Shown in pieces: positions 34,254 through 44,819 of a stretch of 64,000 nt of DNA. The stretch spans positions 372,001-436,000 of the forward strand of contig NC_089431.1 in assembly GCF_026210795.1 (NCBI RefSeq), read 5' to 3'. A program made the translations under genes and the position numbers. Numbering within the stretch: position 1 is the stretch's first letter; each line of letters begins with the position of its first letter. The notes under the pieces were generated by a model. That model ran no database searches. It had not been told where the DNA came from and was given only the letters and a program-made list of their open reading frames with translations. Source of the stretch: Rhizophagus irregularis (taxonomy: Eukaryota > Glomeromycota > Glomeromycetes > Glomerales > Glomeraceae).

Positions 34254-34683
34254 TTAATCGTCTTTTTACAATCACTAGGTACCGAGATATTTAGCAAAAT
34301 GTTAAATGGCGCAGTAAACGTAAATCAAGGAATATAATAATGCCGATGCTTAACATTTTGTTAAATAACTTATTAGCCAGTGATCGTAAAAGGATAAAAC
34401 TACCACCATTCGATTCGTCTCAGTGAGACGATTCTAATAAGCTATGGTACATCTTTGTACGATTATTAGATGCCAAGTTATTTAATATATTCTTTATATA
34501 ACTGTGATTATAAACAGTTCTTTTTAATATAAGATTTTTGAGGATAGGTGTGATAGTGACTATAGATAGATTGTGACTATATAGGATAGATTTTAATAAT
34601 AAAGTGTTTTGAACATTCAACTGGTGTGACTATATAGTAGAATGTGACTATAACGGGAGTGACTATAGAGGGAGTTGACTGTA

Positions 34684-35500
34684 GACCCAAATCCACGTGT
34701 TCTTCTCCACATACATCGATATTGGTTCCACGTAGGTACATTTATAATAACCCGAGTATGATTAATGTAGACCCAAATCCACGTGTCCTTCTCCACATAC
34801 ATCGATTTGATTCCACGTAGGTACAAAAAATTTGCTGACGGGCTTTAATTTATTGGTTTTTATATATTATGTTTATTTTACTGAAAATTTTTGGATACTT
34901 TTTAAATATATCATATTTTTCTGGGGTTTCGATCTTTGTTCCACGTACCATTTTAGACCCTGATCGATATTTGTTCCACGTACTATTTTAGACCCTGATC
35001 CACATACATTGATATTGGTTCCACGTATGCACATTTAATAACTTCTGGGTATGATTTATACTTCTTCTTAGATTTTTTTATATCCACATATATATTTAAT
35101 AATTCGTAACCATTAGTATTGATTGAGCTCAGGGGATTTGTTTTTATTTTTTATATTGGCATTAACAGGTCGCAGGAAAAATGAAAATTTTCGTATATTT
35201 TCAAAATTTATTGTTTTTTCTGACTTTTACAGTACTATTTTAGTCCCTGATCCACGTATGTACATTCATAATAATTCATAACCATTAAATAATATTAAGC
35301 TTTTTCACATACATCGATATTGGTTCCACGTGGATACATTTATAGCAACTTCTAAGTTTTTCCTAATTTAGATTTTTTTATATTCACGTATGTACATTTA
35401 ATATTCATAAATACCGTAAAATAAAGACTTGCTCAATATTTTTTTTCGTGAGGATTCTTACCTTATAAATTTTATAATTCTCTATTATCATCAACATTAC
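34684..35500. repeat. Right flank with two internal duplications
   Basis: gacccaaatccacgtg(t) plus about 70 bp occurs twice (34684 and 34769). From about 34826 the sequence repeats the left flank (30165 onward). Motifs ccacgtaggtacattta and gatattggttccacgta recur to 35345. No gene lies before 35505. Confidence 0.6.
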
Positions 35501-35504
35501 AAAC

Positions 35505-36675
35505 ATGTCCGGAGATAGATCAGAATTTCGAAATAAAATTCAAAAACTTCTATCGGCGGGTGAAGAAACATCAAACAAACGCCGAGGTATTGAAAGTAGT
35601 ATGAGTAGCACGAGTAGCATGAGTGAAAATAGCTATGAAGTTTTTAATGGTATGCAAATATTTGAATATTATCGTTTTTTAAAATTATGATAATTTATAT
35701 TTTATAACAAAAATTTATTTTATTAGAACAACTCATAAAACTCAACAAAAAGGTTGATAATATGATAGAACAAAATAAACAGTTCAACATTAAATTAATC
35801 GAGGAGAACGTAAAAACCAATAAACATTTGGAATTTTTATGCAATAGAATGAAGGAGATGGTCGAATCTGATAATTCCGGTGATAATAACTTCATAAAGG
35901 TTAGTCTAGCTTTTTTAAATTTTAAAGTCATATACATATTATAACTCAAATTATATTTCTTTAGATCATAATAAAAGATGTTGCCAAAGCAACATTTAAT
36001 ATAAGTATATACCCTACCAAAGAAGAATTACGAGAAGCAACTAAGGAATTTCTCAAAATTCGACATCAAGACTTTTACAACAAATTCACTACTAAAACGC
36101 AGTGGATTTCATATTTTAACAACAAAATTTGTCCAGAAGTAAATTTTTTATATTTAATATTTACGTTTTAGAAAACTAATAAATAATAATAATCTTTTTT
36201 TTTTAATAAAAGCTTCTATCAAAACAAAGATCCCTACGAAGTTGCTTGACAACTAAAGCTAGAGATGCTTTATTCAGCTATTTTGGAGAAGTAATTTTGC
36301 CACCCATCAATACTAACACTTCATCAGCAGGGATAATTGAATGGAAAAATCATCCTGCAGTGGCTGAATGTTACAATAAACTTTTTAATCAAAATGGAAG
36401 TTTTGGCATGCTTATGCGAATACTTGAAAGAGTATTCGCTGGAGAATATCCATCTTCTTTGCATCTCACCTTCGTAACAGCCACGTTCGCAGTATTATTG
36501 GACTCAAAGTCTAAAACAATACAAACAAATGAAAATACAATGAAAAATAAAATAGAATATTATATGGTAAATTTCATAATTTTGAACTTAAATTGTAATA
36601 ATGGTATCTATTTATTAACTAATTTATAACGGTCAGAATTTATTAGATGATGATAGAACAGACGGCAAAAACTAA
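35505..36675 (+). CDS. Intact five-exon coiled-coil protein, 294 residues
   Basis: Exons 35505-35649, 35727-35899, 35965-36138, 36213-36566 and 36637-36675 (introns of about 65-77 bp, all GT-AG) sum to 885 nt, which is 294 residues plus TAA. The head is Ser-rich and charged (MSGDRSEFRNKIQKLLSAGE). Exon 2 is a coiled coil (LIKLNKKVDNMIEQNKQFNI...). Exons 3-4 form a globular region with IIEWKNHPAVAECYNKLF and LERVFAGEYPSSLH. The tail is acidic (NLLDDDRTDGKN). A decayed paralogue with matching exon borders is at 22438..20803. There is no membrane segment or signal peptide, so a nuclear or cytosolic protein is likely. Function unknown; its place among transposons suggests a repeat-family gene, possibly of transposon origin. 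Confidence 0.65.
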
Positions 36676-36679
36676 AAAA

Positions 36680-37350
36680 TATATTGATTCCGTAAGTAAA
36701 AAAATTCTTCTTTTTCGATAATATTATATCCTTTTTCCTTTAAAGGTTCTGACTAATTAATATAATTCTTTTCTATATTACTAAATTTAACAAGTGTGCA
36801 TGTTTTTCAATTTTGAATGGGGGAGGTGCTGATAGAAATATGTTTTTTTTAAAGTAAAGGGCTTAGCAAGAATTTTATATATAAAAATTTGCAAATTTTT
36901 TGTAACAAACCAAATAAAATTTTCAATTCAATAATAAATTTAAGGCAAATTTGACTTTTTACTTCATGTGCCGATCTCTGGAAATAATCGAAATATGATC
37001 GGCTTTTATCAGCCGATCATTTATCCAATTCTAGTAAAATTTTATTCAATTCGGCTGATCTGGGACCAAAGATTTTTAAAGAAAACTTCAATAAAATAAA
37101 AACAATAAAATAAAAACGTATTTTGTGGTGAAAAAACATATTTTTTATTAATTATGTGCAAAAAAAAAGATCAAAGTAACAAATTTTTGTGAATCGGCTG
37201 ATCTTAATAAGATTCATGGCCATATGATAAATAATTTTATATGTAAATATGGCCATTTTTACTGAAGGAAATAAAAATTTGTGTATAAATACGGTCATTT
37301 TTACCAAAGGCAATAGCAAGTAAATAATTCAAATCCTATACAAATACCTT
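36680..37350. other. A/T-rich interval with imperfect gatcggct repeats
   Basis: gatcggctttt / cggctgatc variants recur at 36998, 37013, 37055 and 37195, some as inverted pairs (gatcggcttttatcagccgatc, 36998-37019). No gene. Confidence 0.45.
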
Positions 37351-37353
37351 AAA

Positions 37354-37497
37354 ATGATACCCCAGGAATGCCCATATTGCTCAAGAACATTTTTCTCCAA
37401 ATCTGGATATACTCAACATGTTAAACATTGTGTTCCTCCTGTAATTGTTAGTGATAGTGAATCGGATCTCGTAACTAATATTAATATGTTTATTTAA
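37354..37497 (+). pseudogene. 47-residue zinc-finger fragment
   Basis: The ATG at 37354 reads MIPQECPYCSRTFFSKSGY followed by TQHVKHCVPP, a single zinc finger (C-x2-C-x12-H-x3-H or -x4-C), then acidic VSDSESDL and a stop. Such a finger plus acidic stretch typically starts transposase proteins of the Plavaka/CACTA type in fungi (from memory). The stop falls exactly where the palindromic satellite begins, so the rest of the gene is probably lost. Confidence 0.4.
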
Positions 37498-38360
37498 AGC
37501 AATTGATTAAACAATGGTAAGAAAATTTCGAGCGAATTTTTCTTGCCATTGTTCAAAGTATACAATTGTTTATTTTTAAAGCAATTGATTAAACAATGGC
37601 AAGAAAAGTTCGCTCGAAATTTTCTTGCCATTGTTCAAAGTATACAATTGTTTTTTTTTCAAAGTAATTGATTAAACAATAGCAAGAAAAATTCGCTCGA
37701 ACATTTCTTGCCATTGTTTAACTCAAGTCTATTGTTTTTTTTTAAAGCAATCGATTAAACAATGGCAAGAAAAATTCGCGCGAATTTTTCTTGCTATTGT
37801 TCGAAGTATATCATTGTTTATTTTTAAAGCAATTGATTAAACAATGGCAAGAAAATTTCGCTCGAACTTTTCTTGCCATTGTTCAAAGTATACCATTGTT
37901 TTTTTTTTCAAAGTAGTTGATTAAACAATGGCAAGAAAAATTCGCTCGAACATTTCTTGCCATTGTTTAACTCAAGTCTATTATTGTTTTTTTTTAAAGC
38001 AATTGATTAAACAATGGCAAGAAAAATTCGCGCGAACTTTTCTTGCTATTGTTCGAAGCATACCATTGTTTTTTTTTAAAGCAATCGATTAAACAATGAC
38101 AAGAAAAATTCGCGCGAACTTTTCTTGCTATTGTTTAAAGTATACCATTGTTTTTTTTAAAGCAATTGATTAAACAATGGTAAGAAAAATTCGCTTGAAC
38201 TTTTCTTCTTGCTATTGTTCAAAGTATATCATTGTTTTTTTTTAAAGCAATTGATTAAACAATGGCAAGAAAAGTTCGCGCGAACTTTTCTTGCCATTGT
38301 TCAAAGTATACCATTGTTTATTTTTAAAGCAATTGATTAAACAATGACAAAGAAATATTT
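37494..38360. repeat. Palindromic satellite, about ten units of about 83 bp
   Basis: Each unit reads aaagcaattgattaaacaat + ggcaagaaaa + (g)ttcgcgcgaa + cttttcttgccattgttcaa + agtatacc. The middle of every unit is a near-perfect inverted repeat of 40-44 bp (caatggcaagaaaa.../...ttttcttgccattg) centred on cgcg or ctcg. Units start near 37500, 37580, 37665, 37745, 37830, 37915, 38000, 38083, 38165, 38250 and 38330. Differences between units are often paired on both arms. Confidence 0.9.
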
Positions 38361-38830
38361 ATTGAATAAATAAAACATAAATTTGTTAACAAGATATCCA
38401 TTATCTCAATTAATTTAACGAAATTTGGCCAAAAACCAAAATTTTTACTATTATCAGACACGCAAATTTAATGATTACATATTTATATCTGTGTACCCGC
38501 CGTAACATATACCTATATGTATAAAATCATAACATTTAACCGTAGTACCAATCATATGTATGTTTATCGCAACTGGTTCAATTACGTCAAAAAAATTATT
38601 ATTTTACGACAAAAAAAAATTTGAAATTATCGTTTATTTATTATAAAACCAATATAAAGATTTATTGAACTCGAAAATATTAGCGATTGAAACTTAATTT
38701 TCCTTAAATTTAGGCCTTTATAAAGTTAAAAGTAAATTGACATTCCCGATCATCAAAATAAATAAAAATTTACGAAAACTTTATTCTTATAAAGATGAAA
38801 AAATGTTATTTTATTATCAGCTTGCAGTTA

Positions 38831-41800
38831 TTACCAGTTTGCATATTTGTCTATTATATAATAATTTTTTTTATCATACACTTCAAAAAATCCAACAGTT
38901 CTATCAATACCAATTACTTCCACATATTGTAGAGGACCGAAGCAATCAAAAAATTTTAAATTTCCAATATTTTTCTCCAATTTTTTGATTTTTCGAATAT
39001 ATGCAAACATTCGTTCTTGATTTTGCATATTATGGAGCATGAAATATTCAACTTGTCCAAAAGTCTTCTCTTCTTGTTCATCAATAGTTAAGTTAATCTA
39101 TAATAAAATTTTCTGTTTAATATTTGAATGATATTTATAATAATTATAAAATCTAATTATCAATTTCTTACAGCGACACAATAATCATTTCGACTACTAT
39201 CATTTTCTTTTTTCCACCATTTAGAAGATACAATATTGCCATCTTTTGTACGAAGTTTCCCATACTTCATATAACTTTCTTCAATGTCCTAAATAATAAA
39301 TAATGATATTACATCTGTAAAAGTATTCAAAAATAAATAAATATACAATGCAAAGTAGTTATAATTAAAAATTACTCTAATATCCCTGGCGTTTTTTTGG
39401 AATATAGCTGCATAGCATTGCTTTAATTTTATAGCCTCATTTTTTGTTAGTTTACAATTAACACACGGAGAATAAAATTCATACTGATTATCATATACAA
39501 TACTAGACTTTACCCTATGCGATGGCCATGTTTTTTCCTTTTCTTTGAAATTGGAAAAAACTTTTTCATCATACGTTGGTAAAAATTGTAGATACTTAAA
39601 CCTTTCTTGCAGCAACACATTATTAATTAAATTCACATATGGAAGTTTTCGAGAGCTAATAAGTGGAATTAACATTCCACAATACCTTTCCATCGGAAAT
39701 TGCCAAAATCCACGACAAGGACCAAGATCTTCAATACAATCTCCTATATGCAGAGAGTAATGAAAAGAAATTAAATACACCGGCAATCTTTCTCCTTCTA
39801 ACCCGTATGAACTATTATTATAAAAAGACATGTTAATTAATGTATAAAATATTATTATATAATTCCATAAAGATGATACCTTGCATAATGATTATAAAAT
39901 TGTATCAATAAATTTCAGATTTTATCTAGATCTTCAAAATCTATTCGAGGTTGAATACATAACTGAACAGCTTCAACAAAATTTGACCATCCTAAGAAGT
40001 AACTATTATTTTAAATTATTTAAATAAGCTTTCCTATATTATCAATTTTTTTACAATTAACTCTTTTTATTTATTATTACCTTTGTATGTGGCAGCCTTC
40101 CTTTTAATAATGGTAAAGAAAATAAAATAATCCAATTTGCCCATTCCACAGCTTTAAACCCAGCCGAATGTTTAATGATATTGCGTGGAGGACGTCCAAT
40201 ATCAGATGGCATATTAGATCTATTTTTTTCCATGATTTCACCAATTTCAATCCATGTTTTAGAACTTATTGTATAATTATTTGAATTCTGTTCATCATTT
40301 TTTGGATAGAATTTTCCTATCCAATGTCAAAACATGTGAGGTGCAATGTTTTCGAAAAAAAGGTGCATTATATCTACTGGAAATGAACGCGGAAATTTTA
40401 TAGAAGATAACTCAAATAATATACTCTTTCCTTTAATTCCTAATTTTTTTTTATTAAACAAGAATTTTAAAAATTCAGAAAATATATTAATCAATTTCAC
40501 TATGAGTTTATTTAAAATATTGAACTAACCGCAGTTACGTATATAAGTTTCTCTACGATCTCCTTTCAGATGTTCTATTTGATTTATGCTAGTCAGCATC
40601 TCATCATGTGTTCGAATTGGTAATCGTATAGGATCAATATTTTGTTGTAATGGATAATATACATGTCTATTCATTTCATTTAAAGTTCCTCGAAGGTTAC
40701 AGAATCTGCAACCTGAATATGAATTATGTCCCGTTAAATATAAAATTTTTGAAAGAGCAGGAAGATCTCCAGTCCAAGCTAATATGTGAGCACGTAAAGT
40801 AAAATATTTTTTTTTGTTTCCATCATAACATAATATCCCATCTGTAAATACAAAAATATGATTAATAAATATTATATTAATTATTATTTTTCATATTTTT
40901 TAATATACCTTGTAACATTTTCATCTCTTGAATTAATGGATAGAGAAATGAATTAAAATCTTGAGGTTGTTTTGGCCCTGGGATTATTAATGTTACCATT
41001 AAATTTTCTTTTTTTACCCTTAATTCTTGAGGCAAATTATTATTTATAAAAAGAAATACCCAACAGTCATCAGTTTTTTGTCGAAATATTTGATAACCGT
41101 CACAAGATGCAGTAAATGCAACATCTCTAGGATTGGGAAAATATGCATCATTTAATAACTCTTTATAAATCAGCCCATCAAAAATATCACCTATGTCCCT
41201 ATGAACAAGATCTCCTATATTATTAGTATAGTTATGCCTATATAATAATTCTTTGGATCTTTTAGAGTTTTTAAATTGAAGCTTTAAATGCTCAATTATA
41301 GAGACAAAAGGTAAATTTTTTCTTGATTTACCATTACTATAATATCGGTCCTCTTTACAAAATTTACACTTTCTTTCATTTTCTAAAACTCCTACGAACG
41401 CACAACATGAATTGACACACATATCGTATATTTTTGGTTCAATTCCTACTATCGAACCAAGTATTTTTTTATTTTATTTAAGCTCATTTTATTTCTATTG
41501 AAAGCTTTATATATATTATTAAATGCAGCTTCAGAAAAATTAAAATTTGATTTCACATATAAAAGCCTTAATCCTTCAAGCAATTCATCAGAAATAATTG
41601 TATTATCTAAAAAATTTATCATTATTGTTAATAAATAGTTAATGTATTTAAATACTATTAATAATTTATTTTGGAATTCACCTTCTTCATTATCAGCATT
41701 AGAATTTATGTTATCAGATTCTGATTCATTTTGAGAATCAGAAATTGAATCATCATTTTCATAATAATAATAATGATCATTTTCATAATTATTAGTTTTC

Positions 41801-42147
41801 TCATTTTCTTCATTTTGGAAACTAAAATCATCATTAGTTTCTTCTGGAATTTCTTCATTATCACACATTTCCATATATGATCGTTCATTTTCTTCTTCAT
41901 TATCACTTGTCACCATAAATGATCGTTCATTTTCTTCATACAAGTCTTCTTCACGTAAGTTTTCTTCGTATAAATTTTCCTCTTCAGAATGATAAAAATT
42001 TTCTTCAGGATGAAGTCTTTGGTATTCATCTTCTAGAGCTTGTGCCTCTTTTTCTTCTAATAAATGTCGAGCTACTGTTGTTCTATGAAGTACTCTTCCC
42101 TTACCATTTGATAAATTTAAACAATGTTTACATTCACACTTAGGCAT
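38831..42147 (-). pseudogene. Tnp2-type (CACTA-like) transposase pseudogene 1
   Basis: The ATG at 42147 opens with a Cys-rich head (MPKCECKHCLNLSNGKGRV...RTTVARHL) and a long acidic stretch. After a one-base slip in an A7 run (41464-41470) it continues IYDMCVNSCCAFVG with CKFC, VTLIIPGPKQPQDFNSFLYP (about 40970), exon 40842..40530 with YDG...LRAHILAWTGDLPA and SGCRFCN, then FPVDIMHLFFENIAPHMF. This order (IPGP, D-G, GC-x2-C, D-x-MH) is that of the Tnp2 / Transposase_21 family. Lesions: the frameshift, TGA 40329..40327 right after the DIMH motif, and TGA 39917..39915. Downstream exons (39831..39370, 39296..39172, about 39099..38831) keep the C-terminal GPCRGFWQFPMERYCG and FGQVEYFML blocks. 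Confidence 0.75.
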
Positions 42148-42870
42148 AATTTCAATTAGGAAAAAAATATATTTATTTAATGGTTTTTTAATTTAATAAA
42201 GTTTATTATATGTATTTGGAGAGTTTTATCACATATAATTTGTTAGTACTTTCTTTGAATTTGCTTTCTTTATATATATATTCGAGAGTTTGGTATATTA
42301 TCCCGACACTTTAAAATCTAAATCCCGACATTTCATAAGCCTGACACTTAATAAGCTCGAAATACAAATATCGAAATGAAAATCTTGAAATTTATTATAA
42401 CTGATTTCATAATGTACGGGACTTAGCAAATTTTAAAGAACTCGAAAATATTCGGTAATATTCGGTAAAGCTCAAAATAAACTCTAAAATTAACGTATAA
42501 CATAATTATATTATATAGTATATACAATTATACTTTATACTACGCCATCATATATATGTGTATATATGTCCTGTGTTATATATCTTTTCTACAATAACCT
42601 GACTAGCCGAGTAACCCGAGTACCCGACAATCCCGACAATAAATGATGGGCTGAAATCTGTTCTTTTAAAGTGTTTGTGCCCCTATGATCGCTACATATA
42701 GGCAGGTCATGTTTCACATTGTTTCACGTATCTGTTTACACGGGGGATGTATGTGATTTTAATTTATCACCTGATGTTAATAAACCCCAGTCATCATAAA
42801 AATCCATGTATTTTTCCTACTTTTTTCTCTTTAACATTTATACGTTTACGATACGTTCGATACTTTTACG
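42148..42870. other. Interval with dispersed repeat shared with 29300-29400
   Basis: cttagcaaattttaaagaac followed by tcgaaaatattcggtaa (42421-42465) matches 29311-29347. Upstream are repeated cccgacactt/cccgacattt words (42301-42350). No gene. Confidence 0.5.
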
Positions 42871-42875
42871 TGACT

Positions 42876-43297
42876 ATGAGCAATAATAATGATCTCCAAG
42901 AACAATTGGACCTTATCAAGAAACAAAATGAAGCTTTATTGGAAAAAATAAAGTATGTGTATGAAAAATAAGGATTTTTATGCAACTCTTCATAAATTTT
43001 ATTAAAAAAAAATTTATTTTCAGTTCTCTGGATAGTACTTTTTCGTTTCCCACAACAATAACAAGTTATAATAGACCTTCTACAGCGTTAAGTTTCCAAA
43101 GGCCTTCCTCCACAGCGAGTATGCGAAGACCCTCCACGTCATTCACAGTGAGTACGCAAAGACCCTCCACATCGTCGTCCATAACTTCTGTTGCTGTAAG
43201 CCCTTCCACATCATTCACAGCGAGTATGCGAAGAGCCTCCACGTCATCGTCCATAACTTCTGTTGTTGTAAGCCCTTATTATTATTACTGTATTTAA
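42876..43297 (+). CDS. 116-residue coiled-coil / Ser-Thr-rich repeat protein
   Basis: Exon 1 (42876-42952) encodes MSNNNDLQEQLDLIKKQNEA, a short coiled coil. A 71-bp intron (GTATGT...TTTTCAG) joins exon 2 (43024-43297) in frame. Exon 2 is a Ser/Thr/Pro-rich tandem repeat (MRRPSTSF, TQRPSTSSSITSV, MRRASTSSSITSV) that ends in a Tyr run at the stop. Unit turnover is visible in the DNA (tccataacttctgttgctgt twice). It could be the N-terminal piece of a longer repeat-family gene like that at 35505-36675. Expression uncertain. Confidence 0.45.
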
Positions 43298-43299
43298 TT

Positions 43300-43884
43300 A
43301 TTTAAGTTATTTATTTATTTTTTAAATATATCATTAAAAGGCACATAGTTTTATACAAAAGCCAAAAAAGAAGTATATTTCAAAAGCTGATATGTTAAAC
43401 ACGTTAAATATTTCGAATGAAGTGTATACAACATGTGCACTGGTCGAAATCATTTCTTTCGGCATTAATACCTTTCGTCAAAAGTTCGTCATTGTCGTCA
43501 CGTGATTCGTCACACATTCGGCTAATTACAAAATTCAGAAAAATTTCAGCATAAATCAACTGGTCGATTTTTGGTCAATTTTTGGTTGAGCTGTAACATA
43601 AAAAAAAACCATAAATCGACCAATACTTCTTTTTTATCGATTTTTATTAATAACAACGATCGACTTAAAACTTTTTTGACAATTTTTAACCGATTTTTTA
43701 ATTAATTTTAATTAATATCAATAAATAATAATGACATATAAGTAAAATAAGAAAACACTGAAGTTAAAGATTCGTCAAATTTTATTGTAAATCAATTTAT
43801 TCGTATTATTTATTATTAAATAATCAATTCCATAAAATTCGTTAAACAATTATTGTAAAGAAAAATTCTGTAGCTTTTAGTAAA
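43300..43884. other. A/T-rich interval with repeated gtcgattttt words
   Basis: Short repeats of tcgtca and ggtcgatttttggtcaattt at 43480-43640, resembling the tccgtca/ttcgtcaattt words near 51700-51830. Nothing else is visible. Confidence 0.4.
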
Positions 43885-44767
43885 TTACTGAATGTGAAAC
43901 TTGCGATTTAATGGATTTATCGCTAAATATTCAGTTGCGTTGCGGTTAGAAGAAATTTTATATTTAGCGGGCACAAATCGGCAAAGAATGTTGTGTACTG
44001 GAATAATACAATCCCTACTTTCAGGAAAAAAATCTGTTTTCCATAATTCAACATTGCATGTTTCCGTTTCTTCAGTATCATCAATACTAAAATGATACTG
44101 AATATTTGCTGTGTTTGCTGGTCGGTACCATTTAATAAAAGCCAAATAATGCTCAGTAGGTCCATTTGGCAAGTCAATTTCATGCTTGAAATAATACTGG
44201 ACTTGTCCAGGATAATGATCGACTTCTCCATCAGTCGTTATGAATTTGGCTAATACATATGAACTTTTTATGTGTCAAAATGACAACGCGGAGCCAAACA
44301 CCTCAGATCCAATATGACATCTCCCAAATTTATCCATTTTTACACGAATAGTTATCGCATCTTGCTCTATAGCATCAGATGGTTTTCGGAAATTATACAT
44401 TTCATATGTAGCAATATAATAATCGATCATTAAATCAAGCATCGATTGTGATAATACTACATTTTCGGAAGTAGGTCTTAACATTTCACCAGGAAACGCT
44501 TCGCATCTAGTAACAGTAGATTCCTGGATATTTTTTGAATTTAGCCAAAACCTTTCCATTTCATCTGAAGCGAATTGGTCATTTTCTGATAGTGATCCAA
44601 CGGTAGGATGATTTTCAAGTAATTCAAGACCTTTCATCTGAGCGCTAGAAGTAATGATATCTCTGATTCGGTTATCATTCATTAATCGACGCATTAGTTC
44701 TGGTTCAATTTTTCTGTTACTGTTCGGTAATGATCCTAAGGGTTGTATTTAAAAGAAAATTTAAAAC

Positions 44768-44819
<52 letters not shown>

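Larger units (their letters stand above)
30481..34681. mobile_element. Tc1/mariner-superfamily-like TIR element, TA target site, with nested insertion
   Basis: The ends CAGTCAACTCTCTTTATAGT (30481) and the complement of the right end, CAGTCAACTCCCTCTATAGT (34681), form an imperfect TIR of about 23 bp. TA flanks both sides (30479-30480, 34682-34683). TATAGTCAC motifs repeat just inside the right end. A second copy, 956 bp long, lies at 48027-48982. Alignment of the two shows that this copy equals the short one plus about 3.24 kb inserted at 31029-34253. TA duplication and CAG ends fit the pogo/Tc1-mariner group. The short form has no transposase, so it is non-autonomous. Confidence 0.85.

Noticed and set aside
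37494-38360. Possible CRISPR array or LTR
   Set aside because: Units are contiguous palindromic repeats without spacers and without LTR features.
41438-41460. tRNA-like ggttcaattccta
   Set aside because: It lies inside the transposase coding region and lacks acceptor and anticodon stems.
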